Source of the DNA: Candidatus Gastranaerophilales bacterium
GTDB taxonomy: Bacteria; Cyanobacteriota; Vampirovibrionia; Gastranaerophilales; Gastranaerophilaceae
Length of the DNA stretch: 35,328 nt
Direction of reading: 5' to 3'
Assembly (NCBI GenBank): GCA_944323735.1
Contig: CALUTO010000021.1
Coordinates: forward strand, 1 to 35,328
Shown here: one piece after another, positions 7,387-16,348 of the stretch
Layout of the letters: every line of letters starts with the position of its first letter
Position numbering within the stretch: position 1 is the stretch's first letter
Translations under genes and position numbers: made by a program
The notes under the pieces: generated by a model
The model's input: the letters and a program-made list of their open reading frames with translations, nothing else
What the model was told of the DNA's origin: nothing
The model's database searches: none

Positions 7387-9990
7387 ATGATAGACTTTAA
7401 CAGACTGACAAATAATGCACAGGAAATTCTTTTTTCGGCCCAGCAGCTTATGTCAAAATTCCGGAATACACAAATGGAGCCCGAGCATATAGTGCTGGCA
7501 ATGGAGGAGGACAGAGACGGGATTTCAAAAGACTGCTTAAGTGAACTAAAGCTGCTAAATCCGGACTTTCGTGACGCACTGATGTCACTTGTAAATAACA
7601 GGCCGACTGTCAGCAGTCCTGTTTCTACTCAACAGCTCTATCTTTCCTCGGATACCATTAAGCTCTTTGACATAGCAAAAGAACAGGCGGATGCGCTCAA
7701 GGATTCGTTTATAAGCATTGAGCACATACTGCTTGCTGTTACTGAACTTCAAAATACACAAATTAAGACGTTATTTGACAGGTTTAACGTAACAAAAGAC
7801 AAAATTCTAAACGCAATGAAAAAGATAAGGGGGCATAATAAAGTGGATTCTAAAGATTCAGAAGAAAATTATAAAGCACTTGAAAAATATTCAACGAATT
7901 TAACTGACCTTGCAAGAAGAGGCAAACTCGACCCTGTAATCGGCAGGGACGAGGAGGTCAGAAGAATTATTCAGGTGTTGAATAGACGAACAAAAAACAA
8001 TCCGGTTTTGATTGGCGAGCCGGGTGTCGGAAAAACTGCAATTGTAGAAGGACTTGCGCAGCGAATTATCAGGGGGGATGTTCCCGAAAGTCTGAAAAAT
8101 ACCCAGCTTATTGCACTCGATATGGGAGCACTTGTTGCAGGTGCAAAATTCAGAGGCGAGTTTGAAGAAAGACTCAAAGCAGTATTAAAAGAGGTTGAGG
8201 CATCAGACGGCGAGATAGTTCTGTTTATTGATGAGCTGCATACAGTAGTGGGTGCAGGTGCAACAGAAGGCTCCATGGACGCAGGAAATCTCTTGAAGCC
8301 GCTTCTTGCCAGAGGTGTATTAAGAACTGTCGGTGCTACAACTATCAATGAATACAGAAAATACATTGAAAAAGACCCTGCACTGGAAAGACGGTTTCAG
8401 CCCGTTATGGTTAACGAACCGTCTGTAGAAGACACAATAAGCATTTTAAGGGGACTAAAAGAACGCTATGAGGTTCATCACGGCATACGTATAAAGGATG
8501 CTGCTCTCGTTGCCGCTGCAAAACTCTCAGACAGATATATTACAGACAGATTTCTTCCGGACAAGGCTATTGACCTTATTGATGAAGCTGCATCGTCCTT
8601 GAGAATAGAAATAGATTCAATGCCAGAGGAACTTGATTCGCTGGTAAGGCAAAAAATGCAGCTAGAAATTGAAAGACAGGCAATAAAGAAAGAAGATGCG
8701 TCAGATGAAAATACTAACAAAATCGCTGCCCTGACAAAATTAATAGACGAGCTGGACGGAAAGATTTCTGTGCTAAAAACCCAGTGGGAAGCAGAAAAGA
8801 GCACAATCACAAATGAGGCACAGCTAAAAGAAGAAATTGAAAAGGTCAAAGTACAGATAGAAAAAGCTGAACGTGACACAGATCTGGAAAAAGCGGCAGA
8901 GCTGAAATATGGACGGCTGATTGAACTCCAAAAACAGCTGCAGGCTGCCCAGAAGGGTGAAAAGAATATAAAACATACCCTCTTAAAAGAAGAAGTCGAT
9001 GAGGATGATATAGCTGAAATTGTCAGCAAATGGACAGGTATTGAAGTCTCAAGGCTTGTTGAGAGCGAAATGATGAAGCTTTTAAGAATGGAGGACTATC
9101 TTCACAAACGTGTTATCGGGCAGGATGAAGCAGTGAATACAGTGTCTGACGCAATACGTCGTGCCCGTTCCGGTCTAAAGGATCCTAAAAGACCAATCGG
9201 TTCTTTTATATTCCTAGGTCCGACAGGTGTCGGAAAAACAGAACTCGCAAAATCACTGGCAGAATTTCTGTTTAATGATGAAGATGCGCTGATACGTATT
9301 GATATGTCCGAATATATGGAAAAACATTCTGTTGCAAGACTCGTCGGCGCACCTCCCGGATATGTTGGCTATGACGAAGGTGGACAGCTGACAGAAGCGG
9401 TCAGAAGAAAACCTTATTCTGTCATACTGTTCGATGAAATTGAAAAGGCACACCCCGATGTGTTTAATATAATGCTCCAGATACTTGATGACGGACGTCT
9501 TACTGATTCTAAAGGCAGAACTGTTGATTTTAAGAACACTCTGATTATTATGACAAGCAATATCGGCAGTTCTATTATTCTGGAAAACAGTATAAACTCA
9601 ATGATATCTGACAATGAGTTCAATGATACAAAAGAAAAGGTCATGGAGCTTATGAAAGCACAGTTCAAACCTGAATTTCTCAACAGAATTGATGAAATAA
9701 TATTCTTCAAAGCTCTGACACTGAACCAGCTGTCACAGATTGTAGATATTTATTTCACCGGCTTAAGAAAACTGTTTGCAGACAAAGAAATAAAACTTGA
9801 AATAACGGAGGACGCAAAAGAATTACTTGCAACCAGAGGATTTAATCCCGTATACGGTGCACGTCCGCTCAAAAGGACTATCCGCCAGATGGTTGAAAAC
9901 CCTCTTGCTAAAGACATTCTGTCCGGAAAATTTAAAGAAGGGTGCACTATTAAAATAGATGCAAAAAATGATGAAATAGTATTTAGCTAA
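7387..9990 (+). CDS. clpB: ATP-dependent disaggregase ClpB
   Basis: Hexameric AAA+ chaperone that pulls proteins out of aggregates together with DnaK; cytoplasmic. The length of 867 aa fits ClpB. Domains in order are an N-terminal Clp repeat domain (1-145), NBD1 with Walker A GEPGVGKT near 208 and the ELHTVVGAG pore region, a coiled-coil middle domain (about 400-530, [11 protein letters not shown]), NBD2 with Walker A GPTGVGKT near 610 and the pore loop GYVGYDEGG, and the C-terminal small domain [15 protein letters not shown]. The middle domain separates it from ClpA, and its full length separates it from ClpC. ATG is preceded by CGGAG. No CIRCE element (TTAGCACTC inverted repeat) is visible upstream. 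It is followed by its own terminator. Confidence 0.97.
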   Translation: MIDFNRLTNNAQEILFSAQQLMSKFRNTQMEPEHIVLAMEEDRDGISKDCLSELKLLNPDFRDALMSLVNNRPTVSSPVSTQQLYLSSDTIKLFDIAKEQADALKDSFISIEHILLAVTELQNTQIKTLFDRFNVTKDKILNAMKKIRGHNKVDSKDSEENYKALEKYSTNLTDLARRGKLDPVIGRDEEVRRIIQVLNRRTKNNPVLIGEPGVGKTAIVEGLAQRIIRGDVPESLKNTQLIALDMGALVAGAKFRGEFEERLKAVLKEVEASDGEIVLFIDELHTVVGAGATEGSMDAGNLLKPLLARGVLRTVGATTINEYRKYIEKDPALERRFQPVMVNEPSVEDTISILRGLKERYEVHHGIRIKDAALVAAAKLSDRYITDRFLPDKAIDLIDEAASSLRIEIDSMPEELDSLVRQKMQLEIERQAIKKEDASDENTNKIAALTKLIDELDGKISVLKTQWEAEKSTITNEAQLKEEIEKVKVQIEKAERDTDLEKAAELKYGRLIELQKQLQAAQKGEKNIKHTLLKEEVDEDDIAEIVSKWTGIEVSRLVESEMMKLLRMEDYLHKRVIGQDEAVNTVSDAIRRARSGLKDPKRPIGSFIFLGPTGVGKTELAKSLAEFLFNDEDALIRIDMSEYMEKHSVARLVGAPPGYVGYDEGGQLTEAVRRKPYSVILFDEIEKAHPDVFNIMLQILDDGRLTDSKGRTVDFKNTLIIMTSNIGSSIILENSINSMISDNEFNDTKEKVMELMKAQFKPEFLNRIDEIIFFKALTLNQLSQIVDIYFTGLRKLFADKEIKLEITEDAKELLATRGFNPVYGARPLKRTIRQMVENPLAKDILSGKFKEGCTIKIDAKNDEIVFS

Positions 9991-10007
9991 TTATTGCAAA
10001 GCATAGA

Positions 10008-10040
10008 AAAACGGGAGCATGTTACGACTCCCGTTTTTCG
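10008..10040 (+). terminator. intrinsic terminator of clpB
   Basis: Arms AAAACGGGAG (10008-10017) and CTCCCGTTTT (10028-10037) with a 10-base loop, followed by further T residues, 18 bases after the clpB stop codon. Confidence 0.9.
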
Positions 10041-10045
10041 TATGT

Positions 10046-10076
10046 GTAAAAAAATAGGAGCCGGACAAGGCTCCCG
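10046..10076 (-). terminator. intrinsic terminator of the Nudix regulator gene
   Basis: Arms GGAGCC (10057-10062) and GGCTCC (10069-10074). Read on the minus strand they are followed by TATTTTTTTAC. The hairpin faces the clpB terminator, insulating the two convergent genes. Confidence 0.75.
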
Positions 10077-10111
10077 TTGTATTTGTTTCTAGAAGTATGA
10101 TAGGCTCATTT

Positions 10112-10792
10112 CTATGAGAAGAAATGTCCTCTTTTTGAATTTAGTGTAATTTCGTTAAAAGAATAAAGTCTTGCAGGTCTTTTGGAACCAGATTTTGTGC
10201 ATTCATCAAGCTCTTTTAAAATAGACAGCGCAAGAAATTTCTTTCTGAAATTTCGTTTATCCAACTTTTTGTCCAGAATAAGCTCATAAGATTTTTGTAA
10301 TTCAGTGAGTGTAAATTTTTCAGGCAAAAGCTGGAATGCAATCGGACAGAATTCCAGTCTCTCTCTGACTCTCTTCAGTGAATATTCGATGATTTCTTTG
10401 TGGTCAAAAGCGAGAGGAGGCAGTTCATAGACAGGGTGCCATTCAACCTCTGTAATTTCAGAGTTGTCCTCAAAAGAAAGAACTATATCATCCGAACGTA
10501 TAAGCGCAAAATATGCACAGGTAATAACCCTTGCCGTCGGGTGTCTCAGCGGATCACCGAATGTGTAGAGCTGTTCAAGGTAGATATTCTGCACGTTTGT
10601 TTTTTCTTTTAAAATACGCAGAGCAGCTGCGTCTATTGTTTCAGATATGCGGATAAAGCCCCCGGGAATTGCCCATTTCCCTTTAAACGGTTCATGCGCA
10701 CGTTTGACCAGAAGAACTTTGAGCTTTCCGTCTTTTATTGTAAAAATAACTACGTCTGTTGTGACCTCGTGAGTTTTTGTTTCTTTGAACAT
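10112..10792 (-). CDS. NrtR-type Nudix-related transcriptional regulator, 226 aa
   Basis: Probable ADP-ribose- or NAD-metabolite-responsive repressor. Residues 1-145 are a Nudix fold (LKVLLVKRAHEPFKGKWAIP). The Nudix box is damaged: G45, E51, R59 and E63 are present, but the RE pair reads R59-I60 and the EE pair reads E63-K64. Hydrolysis is therefore probably lost, as in NrtR sensors. Residues ~150-226 look like the winged-helix DNA-binding domain of that family (FTLTELQKSYELILDKKLDKRNFRKKF). The length also fits NrtR. The gene is alone, with a TATAAT promoter and a perfect palindrome just downstream of it, suggesting autoregulation. The regulated pathway cannot be read from the window because no NAD-synthesis gene is adjacent. 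A catalytically active Nudix hydrolase is the less likely alternative. Confidence 0.8.
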   Translation of the reverse strand: MFKETKTHEVTTDVVIFTIKDGKLKVLLVKRAHEPFKGKWAIPGGFIRISETIDAAALRILKEKTNVQNIYLEQLYTFGDPLRHPTARVITCAYFALIRSDDIVLSFEDNSEITEVEWHPVYELPPLAFDHKEIIEYSLKRVRERLEFCPIAFQLLPEKFTLTELQKSYELILDKKLDKRNFRKKFLALSILKELDECTKSGSKRPARLYSFNEITLNSKRGHFFS

Positions 10793-10828
10793 CTAATCTG
10801 TCCCGTTTTAATTTTATCCGTGTTTATT

Positions 10829-10866
10829 CTGCTGTGTACAGCAGTGCATGAGAATTACCTATTATA
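10829..10866 (-). promoter_or_regulatory. promoter and operator of the Nudix regulator gene
   Basis: On the minus strand a -10 TATAAT occupies 10866-10861. The perfect palindrome CTGCTGT-GT-ACAGCAG (10829-10844) follows, about +10 to +25 from the expected start and 37 bases before the ATG. The -35 is weak. A repressor bound at the palindrome would block the promoter. That the repressor is the Nudix/NrtR-like product itself is inference. Confidence 0.55.
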
Positions 10867-10940
10867 TTCTAAATTAAATAGTGTACTTTGTACAAATATA
10901 TTCAAAAAAATTTACAAATTTATTCTCATATAAAAGAAAA

Positions 10941-10959
10941 GACCGCAGGTTATGCGGTC
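10941..10959 (-). terminator. intrinsic terminator of the lytic transglycosylase gene
   Basis: Seven-base arms GACCGCA / TGCGGTC with a five-base loop. On the minus strand it is followed by TTTTCTTTTAT. It lies 30 bases after the gene's stop codon. Confidence 0.8.
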
Positions 10960-10988
10960 CTTTTGGTTTTAAAGAAGATGAAATTTCT

Positions 10989-11597
10989 CTAAATAGATTC
11001 GCTAAGCGTAACAAACGGCAGGTCTGTTATACAATATTCGTTGTTAACCTGCTTTAATACATTTGCAGAGCGGTCTATCATAAGAGACGGATTGCTGTTT
11101 TTCTGGTATTTAGCAATCGCCGGATCCGGATTAGCTTTCTGCTGGCGGTATTCGTCCATGATACCGCTTACGAATCTTTTCGTTTCAGCAAAAGGCGGAA
11201 TTCCTTTATACTTGCTTACGTTACCCGGCCCTGCGTTGTATGCGGCAAGCGCAAGCTCCATAGAACCGAACATTTTGTACATCATTTTGTAATAAGCAAG
11301 TCCGCCCTGAATGTTGCCCGAGAGGGAATAGGGATTGTAGCCTATTCTTCTGGCAGTTGAGGGCAGCAGCTGAAAAACACCCACAGCACCGTAGGGACTT
11401 CTTTTTTCGTGGACAAAACCTGACTCCATTTTTGCTATGCTTAAGCCCAAAGCGGGGTCAATGCCCATTTCAATCGAATGTTTAACAATGTATTCCTTCA
11501 CTGTAACTTTCGATGCCGGTGCTGAGTTTGCTCTTTGTGGACTTGCAATAATGCATAACATGAGTAGTAAGGTTAGTGTCAGTAACTTTCTAATCAA
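10989..11597 (-). CDS. SLT-type lytic transglycosylase, exported, 202 aa
   Basis: Cleaves the MurNAc-GlcNAc bond of peptidoglycan in the periplasm, forming 1,6-anhydro ends. A signal peptide is clear: RK, a hydrophobic run to about residue 18, then an Ala-X-Ala-like end near residue 26. The SLT fold follows with catalytic Glu58 in AKMESGF, AVGVFQLLPSTARRIG, and AYNAGPGNVSKY. The start is TTG at 11597, preceded by AGAGGA at a seven-base spacing; no in-frame ATG is better placed. The gene is monocistronic, with a TATAAT-type -10 about 140 bases upstream and a structured leader, and it ends at its own terminator. The last ~60 residues are a poorly defined tail. It could serve in wall turnover or in making room for an envelope apparatus such as the pilus. 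Confidence 0.9.
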   Translation of the reverse strand: MIRKLLTLTLLLMLCIIASPQRANSAPASKVTVKEYIVKHSIEMGIDPALGLSIAKMESGFVHEKRSPYGAVGVFQLLPSTARRIGYNPYSLSGNIQGGLAYYKMMYKMFGSMELALAAYNAGPGNVSKYKGIPPFAETKRFVSGIMDEYRQQKANPDPAIAKYQKNSNPSLMIDRSANVLKQVNNEYCITDLPFVTLSESI

Positions 11598-11745
11598 ATG
11601 AAAATCCTCTGTTTTGTAACGTATACGGGGTTAGATATTAACACCCGGGGAAGTTTTCCCCGTGAGCAGCTTTGTGTTCAATCGTTTTGACATTCGATTT
11701 AGTCCAAAGTGAGAATAATTTCTCTGCTCTTTCTAATTATAATAT
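11598..11745 (-). promoter_or_regulatory. long structured 5' leader of the lytic transglycosylase gene
   Basis: A -10 TATAAT lies on the minus strand at 11741-11736, giving a leader of about 130 nt. It contains a strong hairpin, CGGGGAA-AAC-TTCCCCG (plus 11646-11652 / 11656-11662). A competing pairing joins ACGGGG to CCCCGT (11625-11630 with 11658-11663). The 3' part, CTAACCCCGTATACG on the minus strand, recalls the conserved end of ydaO/yuaA c-di-AMP riboswitches, which often control wall hydrolases. The matching 5' half of the closing stem was not found. A riboswitch is therefore only a possibility. Confidence 0.35.
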
Positions 11746-11915
11746 TACAAAAAAAACAAAAATCAAGTTTTAGCTGTTATATTTCGCTTTTTAAATAATA
11801 GATTGGGTTTCGGGGTGCTAATTTCTTACAATTCCATTTTGAATGTTAAACAAATTTTTCAAATTAGCTAACAGTTTACTGTTTATGATAATATTAAAAA
11901 GAGGAATATAATAAA
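11746..11915. other. divergent intergenic region between lytic transglycosylase and exonuclease genes
   Basis: A+T-rich DNA between two divergently transcribed genes. AGAGGA before 11916 is the exonuclease ribosome site. No other gene or structure is seen. Confidence 0.35.
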
Positions 11916-12836
11916 ATGCCAAGAAAGAAAATTATTGAAATAGTGCTCGATGTTGAGACAACAGGGCTTGATTATACAAAAGAGAGAATGATTGAATTTG
12001 CTGCAGTGCGGCTGGAAAACGGAAAAATAAAAGCAAAATACGAAACGCTTATTAATCCGAAACAGCATATCAGAAAATCGAGCATGGCAGTGCACGGGAT
12101 TACGCAGGAGATGGTGGCAGACGCTCCGGCTGAAGAGGATGTTATGCCTGATATTCTCGCATTCATCGGGGATTATCCGATAGTTGCGCACAACGCAATA
12201 TTTGACTACAACTTCTTAAATGAGGCCGCAAAGCGTCTCTATAATAAACCTATCTCAAACCCGAGGATAGATTCCCAGCTGCTTTTTAAAGAAGTCTATC
12301 CTGATTTGGAGTCACACGGACTTGAAAATCTGATGAATAAATTCAATGTAAAGTTCGACACACGGCATCGTGCAATGGCTGATACAATGGGGCTTGCCCG
12401 GGCATATCCCGGACTTAAAAAGCTTTATGACCAGAAATATAACTGGCAGCTTAAGCAGACTGAAAATATTGAGTATCTTTTTGAACGTTATATCCGTATA
12501 CAGCAGGCTGTTCAAACTATGCAGTCAGAGCTTCAGGATTTAAAATCCATTTTTAAAATATATTTCGAAGAGGGTGGAGAACCGGTTACGGCTGTAACGG
12601 GAGAAACGCTGGTATACCAGTCAAAGCAGAGTTTTGGGTACGACTTTGTTAAGATAAAAGATATTCTCGATGAAATAGGTGCACTACCGAAAGCCGTAAA
12701 GCTTAATAACGGATTTGTGGACAGGCTCGCATCAAGCCTGAGTCTTGATGAAGACATCAGAGAAAAACTCAAAGATGCACGTTGTGAATTTTCCGAAACA
12801 AGAAATGTCCAAATTGTAAAACCGGACAGACGTTGA
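11916..12836 (+). CDS. DnaQ-like DEDDh 3'-5' exonuclease, 306 aa
   Basis: Two-metal 3'-5' exonuclease of the DnaQ/epsilon type acting on DNA ends. Exo I is LDVETTG with D12 and E14, Exo II is VAHNAIFDYNFL with D97, and Exo III is HRAMADT with H151 and D156, so the full DEDDh set is present. The nuclease domain covers about residues 1-175. Residues 176-306 form an extra C-terminal region with a probable coiled coil (RYIRIQQAVQTMQSELQDLKS) and no motif I recognise. That part could bind a partner, as in epsilon-type proofreading subunits, or DNA. AGAGGA lies about 12 bases before the ATG. Whether it is the replicative proofreading subunit or a repair nuclease cannot be told from sequence alone. 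Confidence 0.88.
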   Translation: MPRKKIIEIVLDVETTGLDYTKERMIEFAAVRLENGKIKAKYETLINPKQHIRKSSMAVHGITQEMVADAPAEEDVMPDILAFIGDYPIVAHNAIFDYNFLNEAAKRLYNKPISNPRIDSQLLFKEVYPDLESHGLENLMNKFNVKFDTRHRAMADTMGLARAYPGLKKLYDQKYNWQLKQTENIEYLFERYIRIQQAVQTMQSELQDLKSIFKIYFEEGGEPVTAVTGETLVYQSKQSFGYDFVKIKDILDEIGALPKAVKLNNGFVDRLASSLSLDEDIREKLKDARCEFSETRNVQIVKPDRR

Positions 12837-12875
12837 TTCCGCCTAAATTGCATTCGGCGTTTTATACGGCAGATT

Positions 12876-14006
12876 TTATACGACTCTGGACAGTCCGCCG
12901 GTGTTGTTTTTACAGCCCGTAACAATTGCTGCCGCCCCGCCTGCAGCCGCACTAATAGCAGCTGCTGCAGAAATCAGTTTATTTTTGCTTTTTGCAGCTC
13001 TGGCTGTTATGTGTTTTATGTTGAAGAGTTTTGCTGCATTTTTACTGAACAGTTTTTCTATAATTTCGTCGGCAAATGGAGAAAGCTCTCTATCCGCTCT
13101 GATTTTTGCCTGAATACGCTGAATTCTTCCAATGTATGAGGAGCGTGCATTTTCACCCTGTTTGCCAAGCGGCGCATCCGTGCCGAAAACTATCCTGTTT
13201 ATACCGTCTTTTGTTTCCTTTTTCAGACGTCTCAATCCCTCTATCAAAACATCTTCATCAACCCATGCAGTATCTGCATAAAGGTTAGCATCCCTGTTTT
13301 TTGCAGCTTCTATGAGTACCTGCAGACCGGCATAGTTGTCTGCTTTTGAGCCCATGCCCATATGTCCCATTATAACAGGGGTATTTATCCCGTCAGTTTT
13401 TAAACGTTTTGCAAACTCATACATTCTGGACGGTGATGAAAATACAGAGTTTTTATTGTCAGAATGAAAAAGCGAGGGCTTGTTATATTTTTGCGCAATT
13501 TTCATGTACGGCAAATAAGTGTCATAATTGTCCGTCACAGACATTCTGAAAATTTCGGGATGGAATTTCAACCCGTAAAATTTGTCATGGTACAGACCCA
13601 TCAATTTTTCTATTTCAGAAGCATTACCGTACCCTGTCTCGCATACAGCTAAAGGACGGACTATTCTGTCAATGGGGGAGGGATTATAGTTCAGTATAGG
13701 TTTTTCGGGTTTTATTATATTAAATTTTTCAAGCAGCCTTTTGTTTCCATTGAACTCGTCAGCACTGGGGCGTCCTTCCAGAATGTTTAGACAGTCGGCA
13801 TCAGAAATTATAATATCAGACGCATTCCAGAACTGATTCTGATTTTTGTTCGCAATCTGGATGCTGTCGTTAAAAATATTTTCGAGTTCGTATTTTGCGC
13901 CTTTGATGTATTCATCGGTATGCAGTTTTCCTGTATGAACATGTGCATCTGTATAGTATTTGTGCACATATCGTGGGTTATTAAACCCGAGCCCGCTAAT
14001 TCTCAT
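12876..14006 (-). CDS. amidohydrolase-superfamily metal-dependent hydrolase, 376 aa
   Basis: TIM-barrel hydrolase of the amidohydrolase-2 type. Metal ligands are suggested by DAHVHTG (H22, H24), GLKFHPE, the mid-barrel LFHSDNK, IMGHMGMGSK, and the terminal FGTDAPLG Asp. The substrate is unknown. The ATG at 14006 is used because it has GGGA about 10 bases upstream; an upstream TTG nine codons earlier lacks such a site. The C-terminal tail ends in a hydrophobic Ala-rich segment (SAAAAISAAAGGAAAIV) followed by TGCKNNTGG, which looks like a membrane or surface anchor. A tail of this kind is unusual for a cytosolic amidohydrolase. It lies downstream of two unknown genes on the same strand and may be co-transcribed with them. 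Confidence 0.75.
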   Translation of the reverse strand: MRISGLGFNNPRYVHKYYTDAHVHTGKLHTDEYIKGAKYELENIFNDSIQIANKNQNQFWNASDIIISDADCLNILEGRPSADEFNGNKRLLEKFNIIKPEKPILNYNPSPIDRIVRPLAVCETGYGNASEIEKLMGLYHDKFYGLKFHPEIFRMSVTDNYDTYLPYMKIAQKYNKPSLFHSDNKNSVFSSPSRMYEFAKRLKTDGINTPVIMGHMGMGSKADNYAGLQVLIEAAKNRDANLYADTAWVDEDVLIEGLRRLKKETKDGINRIVFGTDAPLGKQGENARSSYIGRIQRIQAKIRADRELSPFADEIIEKLFSKNAAKLFNIKHITARAAKSKNKLISAAAAISAAAGGAAAIVTGCKNNTGGLSRVV

Positions 14007-14082
14007 TCTCACTTTATCCCTTATTTTACACAATCACACATATATTTAATGACACAGATAGGTTTGTTACAGCCGGTGAGTT

Positions 14083-15846
14083 TTAAATGACGCTGGCTTT
14101 AGGTGTTTGTGCACCGGCAGAAATTGCAAAAGGGCTGGTTTTTTTATTTGATGTTTCCATTGCCAAATCAATTAACTGATTTGCTTCATTTATTTTCCCA
14201 AGATTGAAAAGTGTTTGTCCCAGTCCGCTTATGCACTCCAATTTTATTATATCACTTGTTGAATTATTTTGCATAGCAATTTCAGCTGCTTTTTTGTAAT
14301 GTTTTTCTGCCTCTTCGTATTTTTTAATACTGTTGCAGGTTTTCGCAAGATTTAGTTCATCTTTTATAAAAATCGAAAGATCGTTTTTCTTAACATTTCT
14401 TAACAATAATTGTTGTTTTTTGTAATCCAGTGCTCTTTGATAAAGCTCCATCGCAAGTTCTCCTTTGCCATATCTTTCATTATACTCCGCAAGCTTTAAA
14501 TAGCTTTTGTACACGCTGTCCTCTGTTTTTGCAGCGATTGATTCAGTGTCTTTTATCTCATCCGCCAGTGCATTACAGGTGCTGAAGCATGCGCCGAACA
14601 TTGATTTTACGCTGGGGCGTCCGCTTCTCTCATAGTCGCAGTTTTTAAAAATAATTTCATCCTGATTGTTAACATCGAAATACAGCTGCAAAGATGAATC
14701 TACAAATTTACCCTTCAAACGCAATTTATTTTGATTTATTGTATTCTCATCAAATACATCTTCGATTTTAAAAAGTTTGTTTTTAAAATCTGTATTGTCG
14801 CCGTATTCTTGATTTTTCAGGTAATTTTTAAAACTTTCAAGCTCGCTTCTGTCTGCAAGCACCTCTTCTTTTTTTAACCCGACATATTTTGTCAGTGCGG
14901 AAAGTCTTTGCATATAACCCGATTCCGGATACTGCACGGTTATTTTGTCAGTAAAGCTGTAACCGGCTATTTTACCATTTTTTCTCACAGGATAAAAATT
15001 ATAAATTCCACGTTTTGCGTTTGTCTCAAGATTATCATAACTTGAATAAAGATGCTGTTTTCCGTCTGCATCGAGAAGTTTTATTATCTCAGCGTCAGCA
15101 AGTTCCAGAAGATTAAACTCGTACCAGTTATTTTGTTTTATGTAATCCGAAATCTGTTTTATCCGTCCGCCGGTATCTTCACCTGTGCTGAGGTAGTGGT
15201 AGAGCTCGGGCTTTAGATTATCACGTTCAGTCAGATATTTAATTGACTGGTATTCAGGATGACCGGCAGGTATGTATACCCTGATTCCGTTTTGTTTTGC
15301 TTTTTTTATTTCCACCAGAAGCGGATAAGTATATTCAATTTTTAGTCCCAGAGGGTCAAGATAATCTATGTATTTTCTGTGTTTTTCCGGTTCTTCGCTG
15401 ATTTTTTTCAAAAAATCAAGAACCTTCGGTTTGTTTTCTTTTATATTTTCAGGTGTAAGGTAGACATCACCTCCGCAGACAGCTCTCATCTGGTCTGTAA
15501 GGTTCAAAAGAGGTACACCGATAAGTACGGGTATAAGAAGATAATCAGGTCTTTGTTCCGGTGGCAAATCATTTATTTTATGCATGGCATGTAAGAGTCC
15601 GTCTACCTGTTTCAAGTCCGGTTCATTCGGATTTTGTTCAACATTAATCTGCTTCAAATTTGTATCAGGTGGCAGTACAGTCCTGGCAAAATTTCGTACA
15701 TCGTCTCCATGTCTTCCGTTATCAAAGAGACAGATATTATAGACACCGAAAGGCTGTCTTAAATGATTATGTCTGAATTGTGATAGTAACGGATAGATTT
15801 TCAATTTTGATAGCCTGTTTTTTTTTATTTTAAAACAGGATGGCAT
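14083..15846 (-). CDS. unknown protein with degenerate subtilase-like motifs and C-terminal TPRs, 587 aa
   Basis: No firm family assignment. Residues 36-65 (VYNICLFDNGRHGDDV followed by LPPDTNLKQINV) resemble the Asp and His segments of S8 subtilases run together. VYIPAGH near 193 sits where the oxyanion Asn segment would be. GACFSTCNALA near 420 looks like the GTSxSxP serine segment with Cys in place of Ser. If related, it is an inactive or altered subtilase. Residues ~435-565 contain tetratricopeptide-type helices (AMELYQRALDYKKQQ, EEAEKHYKKAAEIAMQ, GLGQTLFNLGKINEANQLI), a protein-binding scaffold. No ribosome site precedes the first ATG clearly, so the start may lie further in. It is 37 bases downstream of the 91-residue gene, probably the same operon. 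Confidence 0.65.
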   Translation of the reverse strand: MPSCFKIKKNRLSKLKIYPLLSQFRHNHLRQPFGVYNICLFDNGRHGDDVRNFARTVLPPDTNLKQINVEQNPNEPDLKQVDGLLHAMHKINDLPPEQRPDYLLIPVLIGVPLLNLTDQMRAVCGGDVYLTPENIKENKPKVLDFLKKISEEPEKHRKYIDYLDPLGLKIEYTYPLLVEIKKAKQNGIRVYIPAGHPEYQSIKYLTERDNLKPELYHYLSTGEDTGGRIKQISDYIKQNNWYEFNLLELADAEIIKLLDADGKQHLYSSYDNLETNAKRGIYNFYPVRKNGKIAGYSFTDKITVQYPESGYMQRLSALTKYVGLKKEEVLADRSELESFKNYLKNQEYGDNTDFKNKLFKIEDVFDENTINQNKLRLKGKFVDSSLQLYFDVNNQDEIIFKNCDYERSGRPSVKSMFGACFSTCNALADEIKDTESIAAKTEDSVYKSYLKLAEYNERYGKGELAMELYQRALDYKKQQLLLRNVKKNDLSIFIKDELNLAKTCNSIKKYEEAEKHYKKAAEIAMQNNSTSDIIKLECISGLGQTLFNLGKINEANQLIDLAMETSNKKTSPFAISAGAQTPKASVI

Positions 15847-15883
15847 ATTTTTTATCCGGAGGGATTTTAAAAAGTTACATTAC

Positions 15884-16159
15884 TTAACTTTCTCTGTAAT
15901 GAAGCCGTTCTCCGGTAGTACGGTTAAAAAATTCGCATCTTCCCGTCCACATATCATATTGCAATATAAAATGGTCGGGAAGCCTGTATTCAATGAAACG
16001 TCCTGCAGAATGCACATCATTTATTAAATACGGGATTTTATTTGTCTGTAAAAAATATTCTATATCTGAGCTGGCTGCTATTTCAGCACTCGTCACTTCG
16101 AAATGTCCGTCCTGTGTATCCGATTTTATTATAAAAACCTTTTTTTTGCTGCTATCCAT
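15884..16159 (-). CDS. small unknown protein, 91 aa
   Basis: The protein is unrecognised. It begins MDSSKKKVFIIKSDTQDGHF, has no signal peptide or membrane segment, and looks like a small alpha/beta domain ending in aromatic-rich strands (FILQYDMWTGRCEFFNRTTG). CAGGAAA lies seven bases before the ATG, which makes this a believable gene. It is the first gene of a minus-strand run that continues, 37 bases later, with the 587-residue TPR protein and then the amidohydrolase. It may be a partner or chaperone of one of them, but nothing in the sequence proves it. Confidence 0.65.
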   Translation of the reverse strand: MDSSKKKVFIIKSDTQDGHFEVTSAEIAASSDIEYFLQTNKIPYLINDVHSAGRFIEYRLPDHFILQYDMWTGRCEFFNRTTGERLHYRES

Positions 16160-16348
16160 ATATTTTCCTGATTTTTTATATTAATAAATATTGCATGGTC
16201 AGTGTTTACTTTGTCCATATATAATTAAAAAATTTTTTATTTTAAAGTATTTAAAAAATGCAATTTTGTTTACATATCTTAATATCTAAAAAATGTTTAA
16301 AAACCTTGATATGATAGGATTACGGACTGTTTTTACTTCCAAAAAATC

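Noticed and set aside
8478-9029. A 183-codon minus-strand frame inside clpB
   Set aside because: It is antisense to the coiled-coil middle domain and is Ser/Phe-rich, typical of a shadow frame.
12838-12862. Terminator after the exonuclease gene
   Set aside because: Only four to five base pairs (CGCC/GGCG) with a short T-run; too weak to call.
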